NCBI GenBank assembly: GCA_001023535.1
Contig: CP011020.1
Coordinates: forward strand, 2,369,734 to 2,433,733
Length of the DNA stretch: 64,000 nucleotides
Direction: 5' to 3'
DNA from: Pseudomonas chlororaphis
Lineage (GTDB): Bacteria; Pseudomonadota; Gammaproteobacteria; Pseudomonadales; Pseudomonadaceae
Shown one piece after another: positions 18,549 to 26,516 of this stretch. The notes beneath the pieces are model-generated. The model searched no databases, was not told the DNA's origin, and saw nothing but the letters and a program-made list of their open reading frames with translations. Positions within the stretch are counted from its first letter, which is position 1, and every line of letters starts with the position of its first letter. A program made the position numbers and the translations under genes.

Positions 18549-20051
18549 TCAAGCATCGGGCTTGACACTGGCCTCTTCCGGCAACTCCGGCAACCCATCC
18601 GCATCCGTCATCGCCCGCTCCAGCAAATCGGCCGGAAGGTTCTTGCTGGCCCGGGCGCCGAGGAGCTTGAGTTGTTCGCTGCGGCTGATCAGGTTGCCGC
18701 GCCCTTGCGTCAGCTTGTTGCGTGCGGCGCTGTAGGCCTTGTCCAACTGCTGCAGACGACTGCCGATCTCGTCCAGGTCCTGGATGAACAACACGAACTT
18801 GTCGTACAGCCACCCCGCCCGTTCGGCGATTTCCCGGGCGTTCTGGCTCTGGCGTTCCTGTTTCCACAAGCTGTCGATCACCCGCAACGTCGCCAGCAAA
18901 GTGGTCGGGCTGACGATCACGATGTTGCGGTCAAAGGCCTCCTGGAACAGGTTCGGCTCGGCTTGCAGGGCGGCGGAAAATGCTGCCTCGATCGGCACGA
19001 ACAACAACACGAAATCCAGGCTGTGCAAACCGTCCAGGCGCTTGTAATCCTTGCCGGCCAGGCCTTTGACGTGGGCACGCAACGACCCCACGTGTTGCTT
19101 GAGGGCGAGCAGGCCAATGGCGTCATCCTCGGCGGCCACATACTGTTGGTAAGCCGTGAGGCTGACCTTGGAATCGACCACCACTTGCTTGTCGCCAGGC
19201 AGATAAATCAGTACGTCAGGCTGGAAGCGCTCACCATCCGGGCCCTTGAGGCTGACCTGGGTCTGGTACTCGCGACCTTTCTCCAGGCCGGCGTGTTCGA
19301 GTACCCGCTCCAGGATCAGCTCGCCCCAGTTGCCCTGGGTTTTCTGGCCCTTGAGGGCGCGTGTGAGGTTGGTGGCCTCGTCGCTCAGGCGCAGGTTCAG
19401 CTGTTGCAGCCGCTCCAGCTCCTTGCCCAGCGAGAACCGCTCCCGCGCCTCGGCCTGGTAACTCTCCTCGACGCGTTTTTCGAAGGACTGGATGCGCTCC
19501 TTCAAGGGGTCGAGCAATTGGCCCAGGCGTTGCTGGCTGGTTTCGGCGAAGCGCTGTTCACGCTCGTCGAAGATTTTCCCGGCCAGCTCGGCAAATTGTG
19601 CCCGCAGTGCGTCCCGCGAACCTTGCAGGTCATCCAGGCGTTGCTGATGGCTTTCCTGTTGCTCACGCAGCTCGGCTTGCAACGACGCCGCCTGGGCATC
19701 GAGGCGGCGCAGTTCCGCTTCCTTGTTGGCACGTTCCAGGTTCCAGGCGTGGGCTGCGTCGCGAGCGTTGTCCCGCTCGATCTGCAACAGCTCGACTTCC
19801 CGGGACGCGGCGGCAAGCTCGGCCTGCTTGGCGGAGTTGGCCTGGCTGAGGTCGCTGATCTCGTCGCGGCAGGCATCAAGCTGGGCATTGAGGCCGTCGT
19901 GGGCCATGTGCGCGGTGGCCAGGCGCTCTTCCAGCAAGGCCTGTTCGGCCTGCGCGGCGCTCGCCTGGCGTTGCAGGTGCCAGGCCAGGCCCAGCAACGG
20001 CACCGCCGCGCCCGCCAGGCCGAACAACAGGCTGGTCAAATCCATCGCCAT
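18549..20051 (-). CDS. rmuC: DNA recombination protein RmuC
   Basis: The 500-residue protein has a short N-terminal hydrophobic segment (SLLFGLAGAAVPLLGLAWHL). A long coiled coil rich in Ala, Glu and Gln follows (about residues 28-190). The conserved RmuC domain then includes GNWGELILERVLEHAGL, FQPDVLIYLPGDKQVVVDSKVSL and FVPIEAAFSAAL. The family is a predicted PD-(D/E)XK-type nuclease that limits inversions at short inverted repeats in E. coli. The start at 20051 has GGGAA about 6 nt upstream; an alternative Met lies two codons in. It converges with the hybrid kinase across a REPIN, and the Sel1-like gene lies 75 bp upstream on the same strand. Confidence 0.95.
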   Translation of the reverse strand: MAMDLTSLLFGLAGAAVPLLGLAWHLQRQASAAQAEQALLEERLATAHMAHDGLNAQLDACRDEISDLSQANSAKQAELAAASREVELLQIERDNARDAAHAWNLERANKEAELRRLDAQAASLQAELREQQESHQQRLDDLQGSRDALRAQFAELAGKIFDEREQRFAETSQQRLGQLLDPLKERIQSFEKRVEESYQAEARERFSLGKELERLQQLNLRLSDEATNLTRALKGQKTQGNWGELILERVLEHAGLEKGREYQTQVSLKGPDGERFQPDVLIYLPGDKQVVVDSKVSLTAYQQYVAAEDDAIGLLALKQHVGSLRAHVKGLAGKDYKRLDGLHSLDFVLLFVPIEAAFSAALQAEPNLFQEAFDRNIVIVSPTTLLATLRVIDSLWKQERQSQNAREIAERAGWLYDKFVLFIQDLDEIGSRLQQLDKAYSAARNKLTQGRGNLISRSEQLKLLGARASKNLPADLLERAMTDADGLPELPEEASVKPDA

Positions 20052-20126
20052 GACAATTCCCGCGTAAGAGATAAAGCCCGAAGGTTACCCAAGCTGGCGG
20101 GGCGTTGCCCAGCGCGGCCTTGGATT

Positions 20127-20450
20127 TCAGTCGTCGATTTCACCGAGGGCCTGACGGGCGCGGTGATCGCCGGCCCGGGCAGCCTGGCGCAACAGGTCAT
20201 GCCCGATCCGCCGATCCCGGGCGTTTCCGCATTCACGGCACATCAACTGCCCTAGACGACTTTGCGCGGCGACCACACCTTCACGGGCCGGTTGCTTGAG
20301 CAAACGACCGGCCAAGTGCTTGACGCTGGGGTTTTCTCCCAGGCGCGGGCTGTCGAGCAGCCATTCGGCGACCCGCATCGAAATGCGCTTGGTTGGGGTA
20401 ACACTGGGAGGGGTACCGGTAACAGGATTTGATACGGAGCGAAACTTCAT
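20127..20450 (-). CDS. Small Sel1/TPR-like repeat protein
   Basis: The product has 107 residues from the ATG at 20450 (MKFRSVSNP). The reading frame extends upstream to 20528, but that part looks unlike protein and the conserved-looking sequence begins at MKFRSV. Helical repeats of the Sel1 type are visible (LLKQPAREGVVAAQSRLGQL and LLRQAARAGDHRARQALGEI), separated by a CxxC-like MCRECGNA. No signal peptide is present. The Shine-Dalgarno match is weak. It lies upstream of rmuC on the same strand and may be cotranscribed. The function is unknown. Confidence 0.7.
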   Translation of the reverse strand: MKFRSVSNPVTGTPPSVTPTKRISMRVAEWLLDSPRLGENPSVKHLAGRLLKQPAREGVVAAQSRLGQLMCRECGNARDRRIGHDLLRQAARAGDHRARQALGEIDD

Positions 20451-21302
20451 AAAGCACTGCGGGACAGATCGAAAGGCGCGCCACTCTACTCCTTTTTTCC
20501 CACGGGTAAAGTCGAAAAAAACCGGCACGCCCGTGCTAGAGCAAGCGCTTGGGACAATCCACAGAAGCTGTGGATAACTCAGTGGACAACCCCCCTCTAA
20601 CTCTCCGAAAGCCCTATGGAACGGGGCCTGCGCTCAAACTGACGATTTTTTCACCAGTAAAAAAAAGCGATGTTTTTCATTGACTTAAATTTTCGATGCA
20701 GGCACTGGCAAGGGTTTGTTTCGACATGACAGTAAGGTGACAAGTGGCGCAGCAAGTGTGCACAAGTAACACCCGAAGCGGTTATAAGCGCCTGCTTTTT
20801 TGTGTCATCGCGCAGTGGAAGCTGGGGATAACCCTGGCGTAACCCACGGCGGGCATGGCCTGGAGCCATCAGCGAACACTGCGCAGTATGTGCTAGAGTT
20901 ACCGCCCCCTCGCCCCGCTCCTGCGGGCATTTGAATATTTTTTAACCAATTCCCTTTCCTTCAGTCATTCGATCCGTTACTATCCGCGGCGTTAGTACCA
21001 AGCTGAAAGTCAATTCCGGGTCGAACACTTCTCCGCGGTCAGCCATCCCAACACGGACGCCTGACCGAAAAAAAGAGACCGACCCCCTCGATGGTTTCCA
21101 GGTAACGCTTGCGCCAACACAGCCTTTGATCGAATGCGAAGGGTGTTGCCAGGCTCACTGCTCTGACCGAACCAACCTGCAAATTGATCAGGATCTTCAC
21201 CCCGGGCCCAGAACCTTCGCCCCTGATGTGTTGCCTGCCCTCCTAAGTACCTACCTGCCAGCCCAAGCGCGCACTGTCTATAGCGCTCAAACTGGCTGCT
21301 TT
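20451..21302. other. Long gene-free region with hairpins, possible sRNA
   Basis: About 850 bp show no convincing CDS. A stem beginning AAGCGG and ending CTGCTT (20777-20798), followed by a T-run, could be a plus-strand terminator. A second GC hairpin of the form GCCC-CGC-TCCT-GCGGGC (about 20915-20931) is followed by an AT-rich tail ending in six Ts. Together they could mark a small RNA transcribed rightward, but no convincing promoter was found. Confidence 0.3.
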
Positions 21303-21381
21303 GTTCCAGTCGGGTTCTTCGTTCGACCAATGGTGGTCGACGTTACTGGAACGTTTTAACGTTGCACGGTTCTTAACCGTG
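21303..21381 (+). promoter_or_regulatory. Structured leader upstream of the 74-residue ORF
   Basis: Three consecutive inverted repeats lie 24-100 bp before the ATG at 21405. The first is a nested pair: GTTCCAGT/ACTGGAAC (21303-21310 and 21345-21352) around TCGACCA/TGGTCGA (21323-21329 and 21334-21340). The second is AACGTT-TT-AACGTT (21350-21363). The third is CACGGTT-CTT-AACCGTG (21365-21381). The AGGA of the ribosome-binding site follows at about 21391, outside the stems. Confidence 0.5.
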
Positions 21382-21404
21382 TCATTTGTAGGAACACCCA
21401 TAAC

Positions 21405-21629
21405 ATGTCGACTCAAATCCAGACCCAGGATGCCATCCGCACCCTAACCAACGCTTTTGCCCCAATGAACTGCCTGATCATGGCCGCTCGCAAAGGCTGC
21501 TTCAGCTTCACCGTGGTCAACGAACACGGCATCGCCCGTCACAGCGAACGCCTGTATCCCGATCAGTACTCCAGCGCAGAACCGCTGCAGGCCGTGATCG
21601 AGCGTACCCGTCAGGCACTGATTGCCTGA
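21405..21629 (+). CDS. Conserved small hypothetical protein (74 aa)
   Basis: The ATG at 21405 has AGGA about 10 nt upstream. The 74-residue product (MSTQIQTQDAIRTLTNAF, then CLIMAARKGCFSFTVVNEHG and YPDQYSSAEPLQAVIERTRQ) has no signal peptide or membrane segment and reads as a compact alpha/beta fold. I believe similar small proteins are common in Pseudomonas but cannot name a function. It is a monocistronic unit with a structured leader and its own intrinsic terminator, which argues for a real, well-expressed gene. Confidence 0.8.
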   Translation: MSTQIQTQDAIRTLTNAFAPMNCLIMAARKGCFSFTVVNEHGIARHSERLYPDQYSSAEPLQAVIERTRQALIA

Positions 21630-21654
21630 TTCGCCGCCAAGGCTGACACCCCAA

Positions 21655-21684
21655 AGGCCCCGCCCAGAAAGCGGGGCTTTTTAT
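21655..21684 (+). terminator. Intrinsic terminator of the 74-aa gene
   Basis: The stem GCCCCGC (21657-21663) pairs with GCGGGGC (21671-21677) across a 7-nt loop, followed by a T-run. Confidence 0.9.
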
Positions 21685-21884
21685 TGCCTGATCATTCCCA
21701 CGCTGGGCGCGCAAACGCCTCGCTCAATGCCCAACATTCGGCCGTGCAAGGCCGGGAAAAGCGAAACGGCGTAAGCACCAAGGGATATAAGGGTTATAAC
21801 CGTTGGCCGAAGATGTTTTAAAAACAGTCCTTTACAGCGCAAATATGACACTAGACTTCAACTCAAGCGGCATGATCCGCTTCC

Positions 21885-21938
21885 GGCGGAGCCTGAACCG
21901 ATCCACCGCTGCCAAGCCCACACCCTTCAGGCTCCGCC
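21885..21938 (+). promoter_or_regulatory. 13-bp stem-loop just upstream of the 160-aa gene
   Basis: GGCGGAGCCTGAA (21885-21897) and its exact complement TTCAGGCTCCGCC (21926-21938) flank a 28-nt loop. The second arm ends 22 nt before the ATG at 21961 and is followed by CTTTTC. It may be a leader structure or an attenuator. Confidence 0.5.
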
Positions 21939-21960
21939 CTTTTCACGCTTCGAGGGTCTT

Positions 21961-22443
21961 ATGGGTATCGCTGCCAGCGAACTGTGTCGATATGTGATCC
22001 GCCCGACGCTCCTTTACCTGGAGCGCCACAGTGCAACGGCGGAATCCTTGTTACTGGGCATTGCCGGTAGCCAATCGGGCCTCGGTTCTGCACTGCACGA
22101 CCGGCGCGGGCACGGCCTGTATCGCATCACCGAACCCCGCCACCGGGCGCTGTGGGACCATTACCTGGCGCTGGACCCGGAACGCGCCAGCCTGGTCCGT
22201 GGCCTGGCCAGCCAGCACGCCTTTCTCAGCGGCCCGCACCTGGAACTGACCGTCAACCTGCGCTACGCCACCGCCATCGCCTGGTTGCTGGTGGAAGAAC
22301 AGAACACCGCCCTGCCCGACGCCGACGATCTGCTCGGCATGGCCCGCATCTGGCGCCAGACCTTTCACCCGCAGGGGCGCCTGCGAGACTTCACCTTCGC
22401 TTGGCAAAGCTGCGTTTCATCCATGAATCCGGTCGCTTGCTGA
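21961..22443 (+). CDS. Conserved hypothetical protein with phage lysozyme-like features
   Basis: The ATG at 21961 has GAGGG 5 nt upstream; the product has 160 residues and no signal peptide. The region ESLLLGIAGSQSGLGSAL, then GHGLYRITEPRHRALWDHYL, then NLRYATAIAWLL resembles small phage-encoded proteins related to lysozyme or transglycosylase folds. These usually show LLGTAxxESGL, GLYQIEP and NLxYA. Here the usual Glu of the ESG motif reads Gln (SQSG), so catalytic activity is doubtful. I think it is conserved next to fadL in pseudomonads. The fold assignment comes from memory of phage proteins and is not proven. Confidence 0.6.
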   Translation: MGIAASELCRYVIRPTLLYLERHSATAESLLLGIAGSQSGLGSALHDRRGHGLYRITEPRHRALWDHYLALDPERASLVRGLASQHAFLSGPHLELTVNLRYATAIAWLLVEEQNTALPDADDLLGMARIWRQTFHPQGRLRDFTFAWQSCVSSMNPVAC

Positions 22444-22587
22444 TGGGGAATTTGGAAACTTCCTACAACGGACGTGAATCTGGTCGGATTGTCCTACAAA
22501 ACCGCTCTAAATCAAGCCATACAGGCTATAGCGCTTGGACGAAAATGTTGGTAATTTTCGCCCCGGTGACCATCAGGAGTTCTAACA

Positions 22588-23868
22588 ATGAAAAAAATCA
22601 TGCTCAAAACCACCCTTGGCCTTGCCGTTACCTTGGCATCCACTCAACTTTTCGCCAGTGGCTTTGCCTTGAACGAACAAAGCATCAGTGGCATGGGCAC
22701 TGGTTTCGCAGGTCGTTCTTCTGCTGCCGATGATGCGAGCACCGTGTTCGGCAACCCTGCTGGCATGTCGCGCCTCAAGCGCCAGCAAGTGACCGGCGGC
22801 TTCGCGGCTATTGATGCCTCCACCGATATCGACGATGCCAGCGGCACTCACGCCGGCACCAACAAGGGCGACATGGTCCCGCTCACCGGCGTTCCGATGG
22901 GCTTCTACGTCAAGCCGATCGATGACCAATGGGCCTTCGGCCTCGGTGTGTACGCACCGTTCGGCCTGATCACCGATTATGAAAACGGCTTCCAGGGCGG
23001 CAACTTCGGCAGCAAGAGCGAAGTGAAGGTCGTGACCTTCCAGCCTACCGTCAGCTATGCCTTCAACGACAAGGTCTCGATCGGCTTCGGTCCGACCGTC
23101 AACCGTATTTCCGGCGCGCTGGAATCGACCCTGACCACCCCGCTGTCGCCGAACGACGGTGATGTGAAAATCAAGGGCGACGACATCGGCTACGGCTACA
23201 ACATCGGCTTGCTGGTCCAGGCGACCGACACCACGCGCGTCGGCCTGACCTACCACTCCAAGGTCAAGTACAAGCTCGAAGGTCACACTGAAGTGAACCC
23301 AGGCGCCGGTACCCCTGCCTTCCTGCTCAACAATGGCCGCTACGACGCCTCGCTGGACATCACCACCCCGGAATCGGTGGACTTCTCGGTGACCCAGGAG
23401 ATCAACGATGCCTGGAAAGTCTATGCCGGCAGCACCTGGACCCGTTGGAGCCGCCTGAAAGAAATCACCGTGAACAACGAAGGCGTAACGGCAGCCGGCG
23501 GCGCCCTGGCCCCTGCGTTCCTGGGCAGCATCACCGAAGAACAGAACTGGCACGACACCTGGGCCTACGCCATCGGTACCTCCTACCAGTTGAACAAACA
23601 GTGGGTCCTGCGTACCGGCCTGTCCTTCGACCAGTCGCCTACCAACAATGAAGACCGCTCGCCACGCATCCCAACCGGCGACCGGACCATCTTCAGCCTG
23701 GGTGCTGGCTGGAGCCCGACTGACGACCTGACCATCGATGTGGCGTATTCCTACCTCAAGGAGGAAAAAGTCAGCATCAATCAAACCAACGCCCTGGGCC
23801 AATCCTACAACGCTGAATACAAGAACAGCGCCAACGGCTTCGGTGTCGGTGCAACCTACCGCTTCTGA
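22588..23868 (+). CDS. FadL-family outer-membrane transporter (ExFadLO-like)
   Basis: The 426-residue product has a clear signal peptide (MKKIMLKTTLGLAVTLAS, cleavage near LFA/SG). The FadL hatch sequence SGFALNEQSISGMGTGFAG follows, then the conserved FGNPAGM. The rest is 14-strand barrel sequence ending in the aromatic TYRF. AGGAG lies 12 nt before the ATG. FadL proteins move long-chain fatty acids or other hydrophobic compounds across the outer membrane. The position beside a glutathione peroxidase gene matches, from memory, P. aeruginosa PA1288 (ExFadLO), which is linked to export of oxidised fatty acids. Transport direction and substrate cannot be read from the sequence. Confidence 0.93.
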   Translation: MKKIMLKTTLGLAVTLASTQLFASGFALNEQSISGMGTGFAGRSSAADDASTVFGNPAGMSRLKRQQVTGGFAAIDASTDIDDASGTHAGTNKGDMVPLTGVPMGFYVKPIDDQWAFGLGVYAPFGLITDYENGFQGGNFGSKSEVKVVTFQPTVSYAFNDKVSIGFGPTVNRISGALESTLTTPLSPNDGDVKIKGDDIGYGYNIGLLVQATDTTRVGLTYHSKVKYKLEGHTEVNPGAGTPAFLLNNGRYDASLDITTPESVDFSVTQEINDAWKVYAGSTWTRWSRLKEITVNNEGVTAAGGALAPAFLGSITEEQNWHDTWAYAIGTSYQLNKQWVLRTGLSFDQSPTNNEDRSPRIPTGDRTIFSLGAGWSPTDDLTIDVAYSYLKEEKVSINQTNALGQSYNAEYKNSANGFGVGATYRF

Positions 23869-23906
23869 TGGTTCACGGCGAAGCTGAACCCTTCGCCGAC
23901 TGAAGC

Positions 23907-23945
23907 AAAAAAAGCCCCGCACTCTGCAAAGAGGCGGGGCTTTTT
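23907..23945. terminator. Bidirectional terminator between fadL and the peroxidase gene
   Basis: AAAAAAAGCCCCGC pairs with GCGGGGCTTTTT across a short loop (about 23907-23945). It has an A-run on one side and a T-run on the other, so it can stop both convergent transcripts. Confidence 0.92.
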
Positions 23946-23957
23946 CGTGGCCGGCGA

Positions 23958-24509
23958 TCAGGGCTTGGAGGCGATGGCGGCTTCCACGGCCTTGATGAAC
24001 TCGGGGTCATCGGGCTTGATGCGGCTGGAGAAACTGGCGACGACCTTGCCCTGGCGGTCAACGACGTACTTGTAGAAATTCCATTTCGGCGCGCCAGATT
24101 GTTCCGCCAGGTGCCTGAACAGCGGGATGGCGTCGGCGCCGCGCACCGGTTGCGGCTCGGTCATGGTGAAGGTCACGCCGTAATTGACGTAGCACACCTT
24201 GGCCGTTTCGGCGCCGTCCTTGGACTCCTGCTTGAAGTCATTGGAGGGCACGCCCAGCACTTGCAGCCCTTGGTCCTTGTAGCGCTGGTTCAGCGCCTCG
24301 AGGCCTTTGAACTGCGGGGCAAAGCCGCAGAAGCTGGCAGTGTTGACCACCACCAGCGGCTTGCCGGCGAAGCGCTGGCACAGGTCGATGGTTTCCTTGG
24401 CCCGCAGCTTGGGCAAGGAGCCCTCCAGCAACGGCGGGCAATCGGCGGCCCAGAGGGGGCCGGCTACGGCCAGTAGGAGCGTCGGAACAGCAAGCCAGCG
24501 CATCAGCAT
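23958..24509 (-). CDS. Periplasmic glutathione peroxidase-like thiol peroxidase
   Basis: The 183-residue product has an N-terminal signal sequence ending near LWA/ADC, so it is probably periplasmic. The thioredoxin-like core shows the peroxidatic Cys61 in [12 protein letters not shown] and the conserved Trp in PKWNF. The usual NQF block that supplies the third active-site residue reads VPSNDF here (Gln to Asp), a variation I associate with a bacterial subfamily. An AAGGA lies about 9 nt before the start. It would reduce hydroperoxides, possibly lipid peroxides that the adjacent FadL-like protein handles (inference from neighbourhood). It converges with fadL. Confidence 0.92.
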   Translation of the reverse strand: MLMRWLAVPTLLLAVAGPLWAADCPPLLEGSLPKLRAKETIDLCQRFAGKPLVVVNTASFCGFAPQFKGLEALNQRYKDQGLQVLGVPSNDFKQESKDGAETAKVCYVNYGVTFTMTEPQPVRGADAIPLFRHLAEQSGAPKWNFYKYVVDRQGKVVASFSSRIKPDDPEFIKAVEAAIASKP

Positions 24510-24574
24510 GTCGGCATTTCCTTATAGGCATTCAGCCTACGACGTTACTCGCCGAGCCCGACCTCGTCCATCGT

Positions 24575-24694
24575 TCAACAGGTTCCCATGCCCAATTGCA
24601 TCAACGCCAGGCCGCCCTGCTGCCAGCCCCACCAGGCGAAGGCCAGCAGCAAGCCGGCGCCGAGCGCCACCAACCACGGGCCGACGCGGCTCAT
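24575..24694 (-). CDS. 39-residue membrane microprotein coupled to the MFS gene
   Basis: The ATG at 24694 overlaps the TGA of the MFS gene by 4 nt (ATGA). The product begins MSRVGPWLVALGAG and continues LLLAFAWWGW. It has one hydrophobic segment followed by a short tail (LMQLGMGTC), so it is a predicted single-pass inner-membrane peptide. The overlap implies translational coupling with the transporter, and it may be an accessory subunit. Too little is present to assign a family. Confidence 0.65.
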   Translation of the reverse strand: MSRVGPWLVALGAGLLLAFAWWGWQQGGLALMQLGMGTC

Positions 24695-25899
24695 GCGGCA
24701 CCGGCCTGAACTTGCAGGCGCGCCACCGGACGTTCACGCACAGGCCAGTTCAATGCCGCCGCCAGCAGGCTGAGGAGGATCGACACCTGCCAGATCAAGT
24801 CATAGCTGCCGGTGCGGTCGTATACCACCCCACCCAGCCAGCCGCCGAGGAACGAACCCAACTGGTGGAACAGGAACACGATCCCACCCAACATCGAGAG
24901 ATTTCGCACACCGAACAAGGTGGCGACGGTGCCGTTAGTCAACGGCACCGTGGACAGCCACAGCAAGCCCATCGCCATGCCGAACAGATAGGCCGTGGTG
25001 GTGGTCACCGGCAGCCACAGGAACAGGCCGATCACCACGGCCCGCAACAGGTACAACCCGGTCAACAGGCGCGGCTTGGACATGCGCCCGCCCAGCCAAC
25101 CGGCGGTGTAGGTGCCGAAGATGTTGAACAGGCCCACCAAGGCCAGCACCGTCGTGCCAACGCTGGCGGCCAAATGCTGGTCCACCAGGTAGGCCGGCAA
25201 ATGCACGCCGATGAACACCACCTGGAAACCACAGACGAAAAACCCCAGGGCCAGCAGCCAGAACCCCGAATGGCTGCACGCCTCGCGCAGCGCTTCGGAC
25301 AAGGTTTGCTCGGGGCCGGTCACCGGCAACGGCGCGTCCTTGAGCATGCTCACCAACGGCACGATCAATGCCACCAGCAGGCCCAGCACCAACAAGGCAG
25401 CCGACCACCCCAGCCAACCGATCAGCCCCAACGTGCCCGGCAACATGGCGAACTGGCCGAAGGAACCGGCGGCACTGGCGATGCCCATGCCCAGGCTGCG
25501 TTTCTCCGGCGGTACGGCCCGGCCGACCACGCCCAGGATCACCGAGAACGAGGTGCCGGACAGGCCGATGCCGATCAACAATCCCGCGCTCAACGACAAC
25601 GACCAGGCCGAATCCGACAGCCCCATGAACACCAGGCCGAGGGCATACAGGACGCCCCCGACCAGCACCACTTTCGCCGCGCCGAAACGGTCGGCCAACG
25701 CCCCGGTGAAGGGCTGCGCCATGCCCCAGATCAGGTTCTGCAAGGCGATGGCAAAGGCGAACACCCCACGCCCCCAGCCGAACTCGGCGCTCATGGGTGA
25801 GAGGAACAGGCCGAAGCCATGCCGCACGCCCAGGGACAACGCCAGGATCAGCGCGCTGCCCACGAGGACCCAACCACAGGTACGCCACATCGATGTCAT
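24691..25899 (-). CDS. MFS transporter
   Basis: The 402-residue protein has about 12 hydrophobic segments. It shows the MFS loop motif between helices 2 and 3 (GALADRFGAAKVVLVGG) and a second-half counterpart (GWLGGRMSKPRLLTG). The start at 25899 has GGAG 7 nt upstream. It lies 52 bp downstream of marR and carries a GCGGGTATATACCCGC palindrome just upstream of its ribosome-binding site, so it is very probably regulated by that MarR protein. The substrate cannot be inferred; efflux or metabolite export is typical of MarR-MFS pairs. Confidence 0.93.
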   Translation of the reverse strand: MTSMWRTCGWVLVGSALILALSLGVRHGFGLFLSPMSAEFGWGRGVFAFAIALQNLIWGMAQPFTGALADRFGAAKVVLVGGVLYALGLVFMGLSDSAWSLSLSAGLLIGIGLSGTSFSVILGVVGRAVPPEKRSLGMGIASAAGSFGQFAMLPGTLGLIGWLGWSAALLVLGLLVALIVPLVSMLKDAPLPVTGPEQTLSEALREACSHSGFWLLALGFFVCGFQVVFIGVHLPAYLVDQHLAASVGTTVLALVGLFNIFGTYTAGWLGGRMSKPRLLTGLYLLRAVVIGLFLWLPVTTTTAYLFGMAMGLLWLSTVPLTNGTVATLFGVRNLSMLGGIVFLFHQLGSFLGGWLGGVVYDRTGSYDLIWQVSILLSLLAAALNWPVRERPVARLQVQAGAA

Positions 25900-25914
25900 T
25901 ATTATTCTCCGCTC

Positions 25915-25930
25915 GCGGGTATATACCCGC
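25915..25930. promoter_or_regulatory. MarR operator candidate upstream of the MFS gene
   Basis: GCGGGTATATACCCGC is a perfect 16-bp palindrome located 15 bp before the MFS start and 21 bp after the marR stop. A one-mismatch copy lies in front of marR. Confidence 0.75.
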
Positions 25931-25951
25931 TTGTATTCGAACGAACCGGCG

Positions 25952-26356
25952 TTACGCCAGTTCGTCCAGCAAGGCCAGCAACGCCGTGCGCTTCTCGGCG
26001 CCCAGCTTATCGATCAAGCGTTGTTGCGCCGCCTCCCAGGCCGGCAGCGCCGCCGCCAACCGGGCATGCCCGGCGTCGGTCAGCACTACAATACGGTTAC
26101 GCAGGTCCTCGCCCTCGGCCAGCGCCACCAACCCCTCGCCCTCCAGCACCCGTAGGTTACGCCCCAAGGTGCTGCGGTCCAGACCCATGGCCTCGGCCAG
26201 GGAAGAAATACTCGGTTGATCCAGGCGGGCCAGGTTGCTCAGTAAAGAATACTGGGCAACGTTGATCCCGAAGCCATCGAGGGCGCCGTCGTAATACCTG
26301 CTGACGCCACGGGCGGCGCGACGCAGGTTGATGCACAAGCATTGGGAAGGAAGCAT
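25952..26356 (-). CDS. MarR-family transcriptional regulator
   Basis: The 134-residue product from the ATG at 26356 (MLPSQCLCINLRRAARGVSRYYD) has a standard winged-helix core (ISSLAEAMGLDRSTLGRNLRVLEGEGLV and a DLRNRIVVLTDAG wing). An open frame extends to 26443, but that would place the operator palindrome inside the coding region, so the shorter start is preferred. A CxC pair at residues 6 and 8 could serve redox sensing (inference). The palindrome at 26361-26376 directly abuts the start and its twin precedes the MFS gene, implying autoregulation and control of the exporter. No Shine-Dalgarno is visible. Confidence 0.9.
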   Translation of the reverse strand: MLPSQCLCINLRRAARGVSRYYDGALDGFGINVAQYSLLSNLARLDQPSISSLAEAMGLDRSTLGRNLRVLEGEGLVALAEGEDLRNRIVVLTDAGHARLAAALPAWEAAQQRLIDKLGAEKRTALLALLDELA

Positions 26357-26360
26357 GGGT

Positions 26361-26376
26361 GCGTGTATATACCCGC
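26361..26376. promoter_or_regulatory. MarR operator candidate at the marR start
   Basis: GCGTGTATATACCCGC differs by one base from the perfect palindrome at 25915-25930. It covers a -10-like TATATA just 9 nt from the ATG at 26356, with a TTGCAA about 15 bp further upstream. The spacing suggests a transcript starting at or near the ATG. Confidence 0.7.
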
Positions 26377-26516
26377 GATGGACTGATTGCAAATTTAAAA
26401 TCAAGGTTGAGAAGACCCGTTGCTCACGAGGTCCAGCCAGCAAAGTGTAAAAATTCCTACAATATCAATCGCTTCAGCTGACAGCCTTTTCGACAATTCA
26501 TCATTAGAGTCCTCGC

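Noticed and set aside
20651..20869. 72-codon minus-strand frame in the rmuC/74-aa gene interval
   Set aside because: It has unusual composition and no ribosome-binding site, and it overlaps hairpin and T-run structures better explained as RNA or terminator signals.
22582..23922. 446-codon minus-strand frame over fadL
   Set aside because: It is antisense to a well-supported outer-membrane protein with signal peptide, and ends inside its terminator region.
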